Origin: Panulirus ornatus
Taxonomy: Eukaryota > Arthropoda > Malacostraca > Decapoda > Palinuridae
Length of the DNA stretch: 64,000 nucleotides
Assembly: GCF_036320965.1 (NCBI RefSeq)
Contig: NC_092287.1
Span: 3,261,297-3,325,296 of the forward strand
Reading direction: 5' to 3'
Made by a program: the position numbers and the translations under genes. Below, piece by piece: positions 10,467 to 20,997 of the stretch. The notes below the pieces were generated by a model. That model was given only the letters and a program-made list of their open reading frames with translations, was not told the origin of the DNA and did no database searches. The number at the start of each line of letters is the position of its first letter. Positions within the stretch are counted from its first letter, which is position 1.

Positions 10467-12145
10467 GGTTCATGTCTAATGCACCGAAACCACAGCTCCC
10501 TTTCCACATCCAGGCCCCACAAAACTTTCCATGGTTTACCCCAGACGCTTCACATGCCCTGGTTCAATCCATTAACAGCACGTCGACCCCGGTATACCAC
10601 AACTTTCCAATTCACTCTATTGCTTCCATGGTTCCATCCTCTGCCAGATCCACTCCCAGATATACAAAACACTTCACTTCCTCCAATTTTTCTCCATTCA
10701 AACTCACCTCCCAACTGACTTGTCCCTCAACCCTACTGTACCTAATAACCTTGCTTTTATTCACATTTACTCTCAGCTTTCTTCTTTCACACACTTTACC
10801 AAACTCAGTCACCAGCTTCTGCAGTTTCTCACCCGAATCAGCCACCAGCGCTGTATCATCAGTGAACAACAATTGACTCACTTCCCAAACCCTGTCATCC
10901 ACAACAGATTGCACACTTTCCCCTCTCTCCAAAACTTTTGCATTCACCTCCCTAACAACATCCATAAACAGATTAAACAACCATGGAGACATCACGCACC
11001 CCTGCCGCAAACCTACATTCACTGGGAACCAATCACTTTCCTCTCTTCCTACACGTACACATGCCTTACATCCTCGATAAAAACTTTTCACTGCTTCTAG
11101 CAACTTACCTCCCACACCATATATTCTTAATACCTTCCACAGAGCATCTCTATCAACTCTATCATATGCCTTCTCCAGATCCATAAATGCTACATACAAA
11201 TCCATCTGTTTTTCTAAGTATTTCTCACATACATTCTTCAAAGCAAACACCCGATCCACACATCCTCTACCACTTCTGAAACCACACTGCTCTTCCCCAA
11301 TCTGATGCTCTGTACATGCCTTCATCCTCTCAATCAACACCCTCCCATATAATTTTCCAGGAATACTCAACAAACTTGTACCTCTGTAATTTGAACACTC
11401 ATCTTTATCCCCTTTGCCTTTGTACAATAGCACTATGCAAGCATTCCGCCAATCCTCAGGCACCTCACCATGAATCATACATACATTGAATATCCTCACC
11501 AACCAGTCAACAACACAGTCACCTTCTTTTTTAATAAATTCCACAGCAATGCCATCCAAACCCACCACCTTGCCGGCTTTCATCTTCCGCAAAGCTTTCA
11601 CTATCTCTTCTCTGTTTACCAAATCATTCTCCCTAACCCTCTTACTTCGCACACAACCTCGACCAAAACACCCTATATCTGCCACTCTATCATCAAAGAC
11701 ATTCAACAAACCTTCGATAGAATTACTCCATCTCCTTCTCACATCACCACTACTTGTTGTCACCTCCCCATTAGCCCCCTTCACCGATGTTCCCATTATT
11801 TCTCTTGTCTTACGCACTTTATTTACCTCCTTCCAAAACATCTTTTTATTCTCCCTAAAATCTAATACCTCCTGCACCTTTCCCTTGATCTCTTGCCCCC
11901 TTTTTTTTATACATCTCCCACTCATTTGTACTATTTCCCTGCAAAATTCGTCCAAATGCCTCTCTCTTCTCTTTCACTAACAATCTTACTTCTTCATCCC
12001 ACCACTCACTACCCTTTCTAATCTGCCCACCTCCCACGCGTCTCATTCCACGAGCATCTTTTGCACAAGCCATCACTTGCTTCTCTAAATACATCCCATT
12101 CCTCCCCCACTCCCCTGACGTCCTTTGTTCTCATCTTTTCCCATG
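10467..12145 (-). mobile_element. RTE-like LINE copy 2, 5'-truncated with internal deletion
   Basis: Read on the minus strand, this begins near 12145 in the linker that precedes the RT domain. It runs through a nearly complete RT and ends near 10467 in the same block as copy 1 (GCTGTGGTTTCGGTGCATTA). The conserved 3' UTR tail seen at 32215-32545 is missing here. Between the RT and the end block there is an internal deletion (junction near 10622). The apurinic-type endonuclease domain expected upstream in RTE elements is absent. Confidence 0.88.
10612..12094 (-). pseudogene. Non-LTR reverse transcriptase, catalytic core present, one frameshift (LINE copy 2)
   Basis: The main frame (10612-11955, 447 codons) contains the linker (KKMFWKEVNKVRK, residues 37-49), the RT entry block (YKGKGDKDECSNYRG, 178-192), motif A with its aspartate (AFMDLEKAYDRV, 256-267), motif B (GLRQGCVMSPWLFNLFMD, 315-332) and motif C (LLFTDDTALVAD, 362-373; FTDD in place of the usual YADD or FADD). 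The linker continues upstream in another frame (11855-12094: SEWWDEEVRLLVKEKREAFG). The two frames meet at an A/T homopolymer near 11900, so a single slip-type frameshift separates them. The protein stops at GTMEAIE because of an internal deletion that removes the C-terminal block seen in copy 3. RT identity is certain. RTE-like clade is inferred. It cannot be autonomous without an endonuclease. Confidence 0.93.
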
Positions 12146-12234
12146 ACGTAATACCCGTCGTTTTCTCTCATACGTTTCTATACCGTTAAGGAAATGGTGA
12201 TTGGTCGTTACTACGTGAAATAAACGAAACTCGT

Positions 12235-12372
12235 ACAGTCGTGGCCATCCCGGGTAGTACGACCGTTGTGCCCATCCTTGGGTTGTACGACCGTCGTGCC
12301 CATCCCCAGGGGTCGTACGACCGTCGTGCCCCAGGGGTCGTACGACCGTCGTGCCCCAGGGGTCGTATCGTA
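12235..12372 (-). repeat. GTCGTACCGTCGTG minisatellite family, locus 2 (variant)
   Basis: About 5 copies of a longer variant unit, in which GGGTCGTACGACCGTCGTGC is followed by CCCA or CCATCC. The inserted CGA makes an internal GTCGTACGAC palindrome. Confidence 0.85.
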
Positions 12373-12755
12373 GTGGCGGAGATATAACAAGCAGTTGCGT
12401 CAGGTTATATATTCTAGGAAGTGTTGCGTATGGAGATGAATACAGTGTCAACTGCCACCCTTTTAAATATGATACCAAGGGTCGTTTCGCTCGCAACGAC
12501 CCCAGTGGGGGGGGGGGGGGGCAACCACAGGGGCGCAAAGTAAGATTACAGACTTCATTTTTGGTGGCCCACATCATGTGGTGGTTCATGATGGTGGAAT
12601 GAATAATAAGGCTCACAATAATGATTGGGAAGTAAAGCTCTCAGTAATAAGGCTCACAATAATGATTGGGAAGTAAAGTTCTCAATAATGAAGATACAAG
12701 GGGCAGGGGGGGGGGGGGATACATAGCTGTCAGGCAGAATAATATATACATACAT
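12373..12755. other. Unique DNA with a 41 bp direct duplication and G runs
   Basis: AATAAGGCTCACAATAATGA followed by TTGGGAAGTAAAG occurs twice at 12601-12690. Poly-G lies at 12507-12520 and 12704-12717. No gene was recognised. Confidence 0.7.
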
Positions 12756-12757
12756 AG

Positions 12758-12759
<2 letters not shown>

Positions 12760-12828
<69 letters not shown>

Positions 12829-12898
12829 CTATATCTACCTATCTATCTATCTATCTATCTGTTCTGGTGACCTGGCTAGCGTGTGGCCGCTGCTCTTC

Positions 12899-12950
<52 letters not shown>
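12760..12950. repeat. Compound microsatellite CT-ATCT-GT
   Basis: (CT)n 12760-12810, (ATCT)n 12811-12860, a ~40 bp spacer, then (GT)n 12901-12950. Confidence 0.95.
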
Positions 12951-12952
<2 letters not shown>

Positions 12953-13270
12953 CGCAGCCACACGAAGCTTGACCGTTAGGTCACCTATTCCACGCCACTC
13001 GCTTTCCCCCCTCGCCTAGCGACGTCCTGGAAATCCCCCACGTTGAGCATGTCTCCTCCACCTTCCCCATGACCTTTCCTCCGTCGTGTGAACGTCACCT
13101 CGCCATGTCTTCTTCTCCACCTGACGATACACCACCCACCCACCCGCGCGCGTGCGCGTCGCGGCGACCCGCTGCGTTGGTCACTTTTGAAAAAAACAAA
13201 TAAAAAAAATGAGATGGGCGGGGAGAGGCGGGGAAAGGTGGGGTGGGGGTGCCTGCTTTTACCAGCCAAC

Positions 13271-13272
<2 letters not shown>

Positions 13273-13358
<86 letters not shown>
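13273..13358. repeat. (GA)n microsatellite
   Basis: More than 40 uninterrupted GA repeats. Confidence 0.98.
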
Positions 13359-13359
<1 letters not shown>

Positions 13360-13464
13360 CACTAGTTCCTAATATATCCACCAGGGGTAATTTCGGCATG
13401 GATGACGTCAGCAGAGGAAGATATTCTTGAGTTTGGTGTCTTATTTTTATCCCCCGTTCGTTTA

Positions 13465-13560
13465 TTGTTTTGTCCCTGGGATATGGAAAGGGTCAGGCTC
13501 CCTCTATCCCCTGGGATATGGGATGGTCATGTACATCCTGGGATATGGAAAGGTCATGTA
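13465..13560. repeat. Degenerate ~30 bp minisatellite, 3-4 copies
   Basis: CCTGGGATATGGAAAGGTCA-like segments recur three to four times with length variation. Confidence 0.75.
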
Positions 13561-13605
13561 GTGTGGGTAGTTTAAGGTGAGGCATTTTGCCTAATAATCA
13601 AGTTC

Positions 13606-13890
13606 ACGACGGTACGACCCCTTGAGCACGGCGGTACGACCCCTTGAGCACGGCGGTACGACCCATTGAGCACGACGGTACGACCCCTTGAGCACGACGG
13701 TACGACCCCTTGAACACGACGACGGTACGACCCATTGAGCACGAAGCTACGACCCATTGAGCACGACGGTACGACCCCATGAGCACGACGGTACGACCCA
13801 TTGAGCACGACGGTACGACCCATTGAGCACGACGGTACGACCCATTGAGCACGACGGTACGACCCTTGAGCACGACGACGGTACGACCCC
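13606..13890 (-). repeat. GTCGTACCGTCGTG minisatellite family, locus 3
   Basis: About 13 copies of a ~21 bp unit (TGAGCACGACGGTACGACCC plus a spacer base), in reverse orientation relative to locus 1. Two units carry an extra CGA. GAATATTC palindromes follow in the 13905-13980 flank. Confidence 0.95.
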
Positions 13891-14163
13891 TCTCACACCT
13901 CCGAATATTCACGGGAGGAGTCTCATTCATTCGAATATTCATGATGATGATATTCTCACACCCCTGAATATTCGTTCTACGTCATATTCTCATCCGGGTC
14001 CATCATTCCCACAATGCTGATCACCAGGGCCCGGGAAGGAGCGTAATTGCCCGGGACCTTTCTATGAAGAGGCCACCAGCTGTGGGCCACCAGCTGTGGC
14101 CACCTGTGGGATTGGGGACTGGAAAGCTGGGATGTCTTGGGGGGGTGTTAATGTGGTGTCCTG

Positions 14164-14166
<3 letters not shown>

Positions 14167-14208
<42 letters not shown>
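14167..14208. repeat. (CA)n microsatellite
   Basis: About 21 CA repeats. Confidence 0.97.
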
Positions 14209-14210
<2 letters not shown>

Positions 14211-14381
14211 ACTAGCGTTGCTGACCATGAGTCTACAGCTCGGAGCAGGCCCAGGACTGGACCCGCGCACTTGGGGGGTGTGGGGGAGTTCGAATCCTGG
14301 GCGTGGCATTAGTCGACCCCACGCCCGAGCCAGGTGATGCTCACCCTACCCTCCAGGCTGGTCGATACGTGGATGCCTTCA

Positions 14382-14382
<1 letters not shown>

Positions 14383-14428
<46 letters not shown>

Positions 14429-14568
14429 TATGTCTTGGTCGAAGGATCTAAAAAGGAAATTTTCGTCTATCAATATCAAAGTCTATTTCAATATCAAAGT
14501 CTATTTCAAGATCAAAATCTATTTCAAGATCAAAGTCTATTTCAATATCAAAGTCTATTTCAATAGGT
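14383..14568. repeat. (CA)n followed by an 18 bp minisatellite
   Basis: (CA)n spans 14383-14426. From 14463 to 14568, six copies of TATTTCAATATCAAAGTC occur, two of them with AGATC in place of ATATC. The period is divisible by three, so open frames across it carry no coding weight. Confidence 0.95.
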
Positions 14569-14670
14569 TGGCTGTGGCAAGCCAGGTGGAGGGCGCACGA
14601 CAGGGCCAGGGAGGGTGAAGATCTACGTGAGGTGGACCAAGCCCACGACACCCTGTGCCACGGCTTATAT

Positions 14671-15128
14671 ACGTGCTGCCTGAAACGTTTGGCAACGTTC
14701 TGGTGGCTGAAACGTTTCACATCGCTCTGGTGGCTGAAACGTTTCACATCGCTCTGGTGGCTGAAACGTTTCACATCGCTCTGATGGCTGAAACGTTTGA
14801 CATCGCTCTGATGGCTGAAACGTTTGACATCGCTCTGGTGGCTGAAACGTTTCACATCGCTCTGGTGGCTGAAACGCTTCACATCGCTCTGGTGGCTGAA
14901 ACGTTTCACATCGCTCTGATGGCTGAAACGTTTGACATCGCTCTGATGGCTGAAACGTTTGACATCGCTCTGGTGGCTGAAACGTTTCACATCGCTCTGG
15001 TGGCTGAAACGCTTCACATCGCTCTGGTGGCTGAAACGTTTCACATCGCTCTGATGGCTGAAACGTTTGACATCGCTCTGGTGGCTGAAACGTTTCACAT
15101 CGCTCTGGTGGCTGAAACGTTTCACAAC
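14671..15128. repeat. 27 bp minisatellite, ~16 copies, with higher-order repeat
   Basis: The unit is GGCTGAAACGTTTCACATCG plus CTCTGGT. Variant bases (T/C, CAC/GAC, GGT/GAT) fall into a five-unit order that occurs twice in succession, giving a 135 bp higher-order repeat. Both strands are open in one frame (peptides AETFHIALV and RFSHQSDVK), which is an effect of the 27 bp period. Confidence 0.95.
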
Positions 15129-15290
15129 ACTATGGTTATTATAAATTCGTCATTTTTTATGATAAAAGAAAACGTAGCAGCCAACTCATCGTGTGTGATG
15201 TGGAGAATGTATAACTTTCATGATGAATGTTGTATAACATAACATACAGGGAGGAAGTAAACACAGGCCTCGTACTGCCTCAACCAACCC

Positions 15291-15292
<2 letters not shown>

Positions 15293-15356
<64 letters not shown>

Positions 15357-15405
15357 CCCGCACACTACCACCCACGCCGTCTCTCCCACGCCTACAACTC
15401 CCACA

Positions 15406-15465
<60 letters not shown>

Positions 15466-15525
15466 CTATCCTGGGAATGTTAATGTCATTGCCTGAGGCG
15501 TCGGGGGGGGGGGGGGGGGGGGGGA
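15293..15525. repeat. Compound CA / CT / poly-G block
   Basis: (CA)n 15294-15354, (CT)n 15411-15457 and a poly-G run 15504-15524. Confidence 0.95.
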
Positions 15526-15794
15526 TTGATCTGGGGAGGAAAGTGGGGGACAACGGGGTGGGGGGTGCGGGAGGGGGGGGGATTTCTTCTGCCTGTTTCA
15601 CTGCAGGAAATGCAAAATGGAAAGGGACGCATGCCCTCCACGAACAGCTCAGTGGATCAGGAGAGGTCAAAATGATGCCATTTACCATAAACAAACAAAC
15701 GAAAACTCATGTAAATGATCTCACGTAAATCCTCATGTAAATGACCTCATGTCAGTTTTCAATTCCATCTAAGCTATATTTCCACCACCTCACT

Positions 15795-15950
15795 GTTGGA
15801 GGCTTCACTGTCAGTGCCCTATTTTCACTGTCGGAGCCATACCTTCACTGCCAGTGCCCTATCTTCACTGTCGGAGCCATACCTTCACTGCCAGTGCCCT
15901 ATCTTCACTGTCGGAGCCATACCTTCACTGCCAGTGCCCCAACTTCACTG
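15795..15950. repeat. Minisatellite, ~36 bp unit, 4 copies
   Basis: CTTCACTGTCGGAGCCATAC alternates with CTTCACTGCCAGTGCCC. Confidence 0.92.
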
Positions 15951-16655
15951 TACGTCTAACGCTCAGGACAGTTGGAGGGATACATCACAGGTAATTATGA
16001 GAATAATTAAGAAAAGCAATCAGCCCATAATTTCCTCTATTAATCAAAGCAATAATCCATTCCCTTGGGTCACAATTCCAAGCAAACTTAACAACATAAA
16101 ACTACAGGAGATGACATAAAGAGCAACAGAATAGTGAAGAAATAAAGAAGTGAGAAGTAAATGGAATGAGAGATGAGCTGAGGACATGAACACTCTCCCT
16201 CCAACACATATCCCTCCCAGATTCTTCAACTCCCAAAAAGAATAAAGCTTTCCCTCCAATATACAACCAAAGAGATATTCCTGTGGCTTCATCTCCAGCC
16301 GGCCCGGTCGACATGGTCTGTGTCTGTAGCTGTTGGGGATGGATGGGTGGTGTCCAAATCGAAGACGAGAAAGTGTTACTCGTACATGCCTGGGGGATGG
16401 TAGGTTTCCAGACGGGTGTATACATGTTAGTAGGGCAGTTTTGAGCGCTTGTGAGTGTGAGGCAATACGTGGTGGTACTGTCCTTGTCTTGAGTTTTTTT
16501 TTTTTTGTTCTGTGTTTGTTCTTAACAGAGATGGATGATGACCGGCTGGGTGAAGCATAGCTTAAGGTGGAACGTATGAATCACAGGGGGTTCGAACTGG
16601 TACCACCCGCCGGTGCTCCGAAGGGCATACAGCTCACTGCTGGCATCTGTCTTCA
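15951..16655. other. Unique DNA, no supported gene
   Basis: No domain, splice-framed exon or RNA gene recognised. A GGTTCGAACTG string at about 16589 resembles a tRNA B box but no cloverleaf surrounds it. Confidence 0.5.
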
Positions 16656-16656
16656 T

Positions 16657-16659
<3 letters not shown>

Positions 16660-16755
<96 letters not shown>

Positions 16756-16813
16756 GGCATGAAGTATATATTCCACTATTATTTCCACTGTTATCATACT
16801 GGTGATACTATCA

Positions 16814-16886
<73 letters not shown>
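16660..16886. repeat. Compound GT-GA-TA microsatellite
   Basis: (GT)n 16660-16689 passes directly into (GA)n 16690-16753. (TA)n follows at 16818-16886. Confidence 0.97.
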
Positions 16887-16889
<3 letters not shown>

Positions 16890-17055
16890 ATTGTATGTAG
16901 TGATATCTGCCTTAATGACCAATCAGCAGTGTCGAGAGCCATTAATTAAATGCATCAACACACCCTCGTCTATCCTCAGATCACCCCGCTCTATACCACA
17001 CGAGAACACCCACCTGTTCTGCGAGAACATGAACAGGCATGGAGAACTACGGTGA

Positions 17056-17089
<34 letters not shown>

Positions 17090-17208
17090 ACACAGGGGAA
17101 GTTCATGGTCTGTTGTTTTTCCTGAACTTCTGACGCTGACGGCGTTATTGACCCGTCAATAGATAGAGGCCTCATGTCTATCGACCCACTCCACCTGTGC
17201 TGAAGATG

Positions 17209-17254
<46 letters not shown>

Positions 17255-17352
17255 CTGATCTGTGTACACAATGGCTCCTGCCACGCTTAATGTGCTATGT
17301 ACATCACACACTCGGCAGGTGACGAACGTTAGATATAGATATAGATATAGAT
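17056..17352. repeat. Two (CA)n tracts and (ATAGAT)n
   Basis: (CA)n lies at 17056-17095 and 17209-17254. A short AGATAT array lies at 17330-17352. Confidence 0.93.
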
Positions 17353-17448
17353 CATTTCTAACGCCTTGCTCGCGGGGTAAACAAATATATTAGCCATGAC
17401 GTCATTAATCTGTCATGAAAGGCTCGTACACACGTTATCAGGAATAAT

Positions 17449-17722
17449 GGATGAGAGGGGAGGAGGAGGAGGAGGAGGAGGAGGAGGAGGAGGAGGAGGA
17501 GAAAAAGAAAAAGAAGAAGAAGGAGAAGGAGAAGAAGAAGGAGAAGAAGAAGAAGGAGAAGGAGGAGGAGGAAGAGAAGGAGAAGAAGAAGAAGAAGAAG
17601 AAGAAGAAGAAGAAGAAGAAGAAGAAGAGGAGGAGGAGGAGAAGGAGGAGAAGAAGAAGAAGAAGAAGAAGAAGAAGAAGAAGAAGAAGAAGAAGAAGAA
17701 GAAGCAGAGGAAGAAGAATTAG
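17449..17722. repeat. Homopurine (GGA)n/(GAA)n tract, ~270 bp
   Basis: The plus strand is almost entirely A and G: GGA repeats 17460-17500, mixed GAA/GGA to 17580, then a long GAA run broken by GGA at 17628-17652 and resuming to 17705. Long GAA homopurine mirror tracts are known to form triplex (H-DNA) structures. The long open frames on both strands (poly-Glu/Lys and poly-Ser/Leu) are artefacts. Confidence 0.97.
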
Positions 17723-17962
17723 CATGACTTATGGTAAGAAATGTAATGAGTATCATATTGGTGTTACCGGATCCCGCCTGCACGAGGTTACACCATGAAT
17801 GCAAACGTCACTTTAACGAGGCTACGAGTACAGTCCTGTCAAGGAAATCCCTCACTGCTAAGGAGTCCACATTTCCCTGCCGCTGAAAGCAGCGCAGCCT
17901 TTACAGAAAAAAAAATCCTGGGTAACACAAGGACTTTATAGAAAATGGTTCTGGGGTAATTG

Positions 17963-17965
<3 letters not shown>

Positions 17966-18030
<65 letters not shown>
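17966..18030. repeat. (TA)n microsatellite at the 5' edge of LINE copy 3
   Basis: About 32 TA repeats end exactly where the LINE sequence starts. Confidence 0.96.
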
Positions 18031-18032
<2 letters not shown>

Positions 18033-18355
18033 AGGAAAATGTGTGGTGTGAGGTGGTTTGATCGAGTAAGTAACGTAAGGGTAAGAGAGATGTGTGGAAA
18101 TAAAAAGAGCGTGGTTGAGAGAGCAGAAGAGGGTGTTTTGAAATGGTTTGGGCACATGGAGAGAATGAGTGAGGAAAGATTGACCAAGAGGATATATGTG
18201 TCGGAGGTGGAGGGAACGAGGAGAAGAGGGAGACCAAATTGGAGGTGGAAAGATGGAGTGAAAAAGATTTTGTGTGATCGGGGCCTGAACATGCAGGAGG
18301 GTGAAAGGAGGGCAAGGAATAGAGTGAATTGGAGCGATGTGGTATACAGGGGTTG
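18030..18355 (+). pseudogene. RT C-terminal domain fragment (LINE copy 3)
   Basis: The open frame starts LRKMCGVRWFDRVSN and contains the C-terminal LINE signature WFGHMERMSEERLTKRIY and RRRGRPNWRWKDGVKK, then RGLNMQEGERRARNRVNW. It stops at a TGA where related copies read VYRGR. This segment is deleted in copies 1 and 2, so copy 3 shows what they have lost. Confidence 0.88.
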
Positions 18356-18544
18356 ACGTGCTGTCAGTGGATTGAATCAAGGCATGTGAAGCGTCTGGGG
18401 TAAACCATGGAAAGCTGTGTAGGTATGTATATTTGCATGTGTGGACGTGTGTATGTACATGTGTATGGGGGGGGGGGGTTGGGCCATTTCTTTCGTCTGT
18501 TTCCTTGCGCTACCTCGCAAACGCGGGAGACAGCGACAAAGTAT

Positions 18545-18558
<14 letters not shown>
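18030..18558 (+). mobile_element. RTE-like LINE copy 3 (C-terminal part and 3' tail)
   Basis: This 5'-truncated copy runs from the RT C-terminal region to the conserved 3' end. After the coding block it shows GGGTAAACCATGGAAAGC, a shortened TATG-rich 3' UTR, a poly-G expansion at 18469-18479, then GTCTGTTTCCTTGCGCTACC, the TCGCAAACGCGGGAGACAGC hairpin and an A run. It is the only copy here that retains both the RT C-terminus and the tail. Confidence 0.88.
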
Positions 18559-18621
<63 letters not shown>

Positions 18622-18626
18622 TTTTC
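18559..18626. repeat. Poly-A / (TA)n / poly-T junction between LINE and SINE
   Basis: An A run at 18544-18560 and (TA)n at 18561-18603 are followed by about 22 T. The A-rich LINE tail and the inverted SINE tail meet tail-to-tail across the TA tract. Confidence 0.9.
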
Positions 18627-18674
18627 AAGCTATTCGCCATTTCCCGCGTTAGCGAGGTAGCGTTAAGAACAGAG

Positions 18675-18678
<4 letters not shown>
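18627..18678 (-). mobile_element. SINE fragment (3' end only), copy 2
   Basis: On the minus strand this gives GTCCTCTGTTCTTAACGCTA, then CCTCGCTAACGCGGGAAATG and GCGAATAGCTTGA. It is the last ~52 bp of the SINE family, cut off by a (TA)n tract where the body should continue. Confidence 0.85.

Positions 18679-18732
<54 letters not shown>
18679..18732. repeat. (TA)n microsatellite
   Basis: About 27 TA repeats replacing the rest of the SINE fragment. Confidence 0.96.
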
Positions 18733-18734
<2 letters not shown>

Positions 18735-19096
18735 TATGTATATTACTTGACACCACCATCTTGTACTCATGCACACCACCTCTCCTCCTCCTGTATAAGC
18801 ACCCTCCTCCTCTCCTCCTGTATAATAACCCACCTACGTTCTAGGCTGTCCCTGGCGATGATCGGCTGTGGCTGCGCGTGGGCCTCCCAGGAATCCCCCA
18901 CTATCAAGGTGTTCTCTTTAGCTCCACTTCTTTTCTGTGTTACTCTGACATTCTCTTTGACGACTTAGCCCCGGGAGACGTAATCCCATTTTCTAAACGG
19001 CATTAGCGAACCTAACCAACTGGGACGCCGTTTTCTATCCCCTCTTAAGCAGATATTCTAGTTTCTGTTACCTCTTTCTCTGTATATCTATCAGCG

Positions 19097-19100
<4 letters not shown>
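18733..19100. other. Unique DNA, no supported gene
   Basis: A short CTCCTCCT-rich stretch lies near 18780-18820. Nothing else was recognised. Confidence 0.5.

Positions 19101-19166
<66 letters not shown>
19100..19166. repeat. (CT)n microsatellite
   Basis: About 33 CT repeats. Confidence 0.98.
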
Positions 19167-19169
<3 letters not shown>

Positions 19170-19406
19170 ATTTTCGCACCTTCAACCTTCATTTGTTTGC
19201 CTCTGTCTGCCGTTCCCGTTCCTCCGGCGTCCAGCAAACAATCTAAGGCCTTCCTGCAAACAATGTGTGCCATGTATAAGCCCAGCAAACAAGTCTTACA
19301 TTCTATTCAACATTAACTTCGTTAATAAATGGGTTAATATTCATTGTGACCTAGACTCCCTGCTCAATTTCTGCTTCGAGAAAAAAATGGGGAGGAAAAA
19401 AGTTCG

Positions 19407-19412
<6 letters not shown>

Positions 19413-19480
<68 letters not shown>
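19413..19480. repeat. (TA)n microsatellite
   Basis: About 33 TA repeats, 30 bp before the Penelope-like unit. Confidence 0.97.
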
Positions 19481-19483
<3 letters not shown>

Positions 19484-19510
19484 AAGGATCACAATTTTAC
19501 GCGTGATCAA

Positions 19511-19668
19511 GATATTCCTATGAGTCCACGGGGAAAATGAAACACGATAAGTTCCCAAGTGCACTTTCGTGTAATAATCACATCATCAGGAGAGACTCAA
19601 GAGAGAAATATAAGTCAGTTGACATACAACGAAGAGACGTAGCTAGGACGCCATTTGGTAAATATGCG
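19511..19668 (-). mobile_element. Hammerhead-bearing Penelope-like LTR / retrozyme-like unit, copy 1
   Basis: This ~155 bp block is shared with 59624-59778 and, in part, with 34298-34410. On the minus strand it reads ACCAAATGGCGTCCTAGCTA, CAACTGACTTATATTTCTCT, the hammerhead core, and CCCCGTGGACTCATAGGAAT. A GT microsatellite lies immediately beyond its far end. Confidence 0.82.
19553..19593 (-). ncRNA. Hammerhead ribozyme-like motif (type I), copy 1
   Basis: On the minus strand, CTGATGA (19583-19589) is followed by a GTG/CAC stem II, GAAA (19565-19568), a short stem III (AG-TGCA-CT) and a UU cleavage step (H17 at 19557). Stem I is TCTC with GGGA, including one G-U wobble. An extra U between the core and stem II, giving a U-C mismatch or bulge, is atypical. 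Confidence 0.7.
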
Positions 19669-19669
19669 A

Positions 19670-19672
<3 letters not shown>

Positions 19673-19714
<42 letters not shown>
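19673..19714. repeat. (GT)n microsatellite
   Basis: About 21 GT repeats. Confidence 0.97.
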
Positions 19715-19717
<3 letters not shown>

Positions 19718-20089
19718 CCGCGGTTATCAGTGTCTTAAACACAGCTGGGCACAAGACTTTGGTCCAAAATGACAACTACCCACGACCCCAGCATGACACT
19801 GTCTTGCCCAGTGTGAGCGGCCAGCACTGTTCAACTGTTGAAATTTTCTGTTTCCCATGAACAACAGGGGGGGGGGGGGCACATGACTGTTGGGGGGGAG
19901 GTTACCTGCTTCACGCGGCGGGGGGGGTACTATGGTTGTTGATGACACTGTTCCCTCCAAACAACTGAACTGCTTGTTTGTAGTAATGACATGACTGTCT
20001 AGTGACCGAAGCAGGTGATTACCAATGATATTTACCAGTTTTTAAATATTGTAATTATCTCTCTTTATATATATAATGGTCTATACTGT

Positions 20090-20252
20090 CTTCTATAATT
20101 ACCCATGGGTATCTAATGGTCTCTACAACCCTGCAAAATTGCCCCTGGGTATCTAATGGTCTCTACAACCCTGTATAATTACCCCTGGGTATCTAATGGT
20201 CTCTACAACCCTGTATAATTACCCCTGGGTATCTAATGGTCTCTACAACCTG
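20090..20252. repeat. Minisatellite, ~40 bp unit, 4 copies
   Basis: GGGTATCTAATGGTCTCTAC followed by AACCCTGTATAATTACCCCT. Confidence 0.93.
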
Positions 20253-20419
20253 GGCATCCATCGGCCGGCAGAACCCCCACTTACCCCTGGGTCTCTTAAG
20301 TGACAAGCTAATTTGCATACGTCGGAAGGTGAGGGATCGGAGCCGGGAAAGGTCGCTGGGCATTTGCATACAAGTCTGGTCGACACTGCTGGTCGAAACC
20401 CGACCCTTACCCATCACCC

Positions 20420-20965
20420 GTTAAGTGGGTAAAGGGGTGAAGAGAAAGGGTATCCCAAAGGGGTAGTGGGGTAGGAAAGGGAGCGGGGGGGGGGGACAGC
20501 AGGTTCAATGGTGGGGGGTGGGGTTCAAAGGGAGGTATGAAAAAGGGTTAGGTTCAAGAGAGGTTCCATGTGGGTAGGTTCCCATGGGGTGTTCTAAGGG
20601 GAGGGTTCACATGGGGAGTTCTAAGGGGAGGGTTTAGAAAGGGAGGGTTCACATGAGGAGTTCTAAAGGGAGGATTTAGATGGGGAGTTCTATATGGTGC
20701 GTTCACAAGGGGAGTTCTATCAAGAGGGTTCAAATGGGGGAGGAGTTTTATAAAGAAGGATCAGATGGAAAGTTCTATGGGTAAGGGGTTCAGACATGGA
20801 AGAGTTCGATTAGTAGGTTCAGATAAGGAATTCTACGAAGGGATTGTTCAGTCGGGAAGTTCTATGGTGAGGGGGTTCAGGTGTGGTGGAGGTTTTCATT
20901 ATAAGGTTTCATATAGGAAGGGTTCAGATAGTGAAGGTTCACTGGGGGAAGCCATAAGAACCATG
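20420..20965. repeat. Degenerate G-rich tandem array
   Basis: GGTTCAnATGGGGAGTTCTA-like segments of 25-40 bp recur many times with heavy divergence, an old decayed minisatellite. Confidence 0.7.
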
Positions 20966-20997
20966 TCTTCCTATCTAAGGTGATAAAAAAACGTCTT

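Noticed and set aside
14448..15242. Long open frames on both strands (195-225 codons) encoding AETFHIALV or RFSHQSDVK repeats
   Set aside because: The 27 bp repeat period is divisible by three, so frames stay open without selection. No unique domain, signal or transcript feature is attached.
17358..17804. Poly-Glu/Lys and poly-Leu/Ser ORFs
   Set aside because: Pure product of the GGA/GAA tract.
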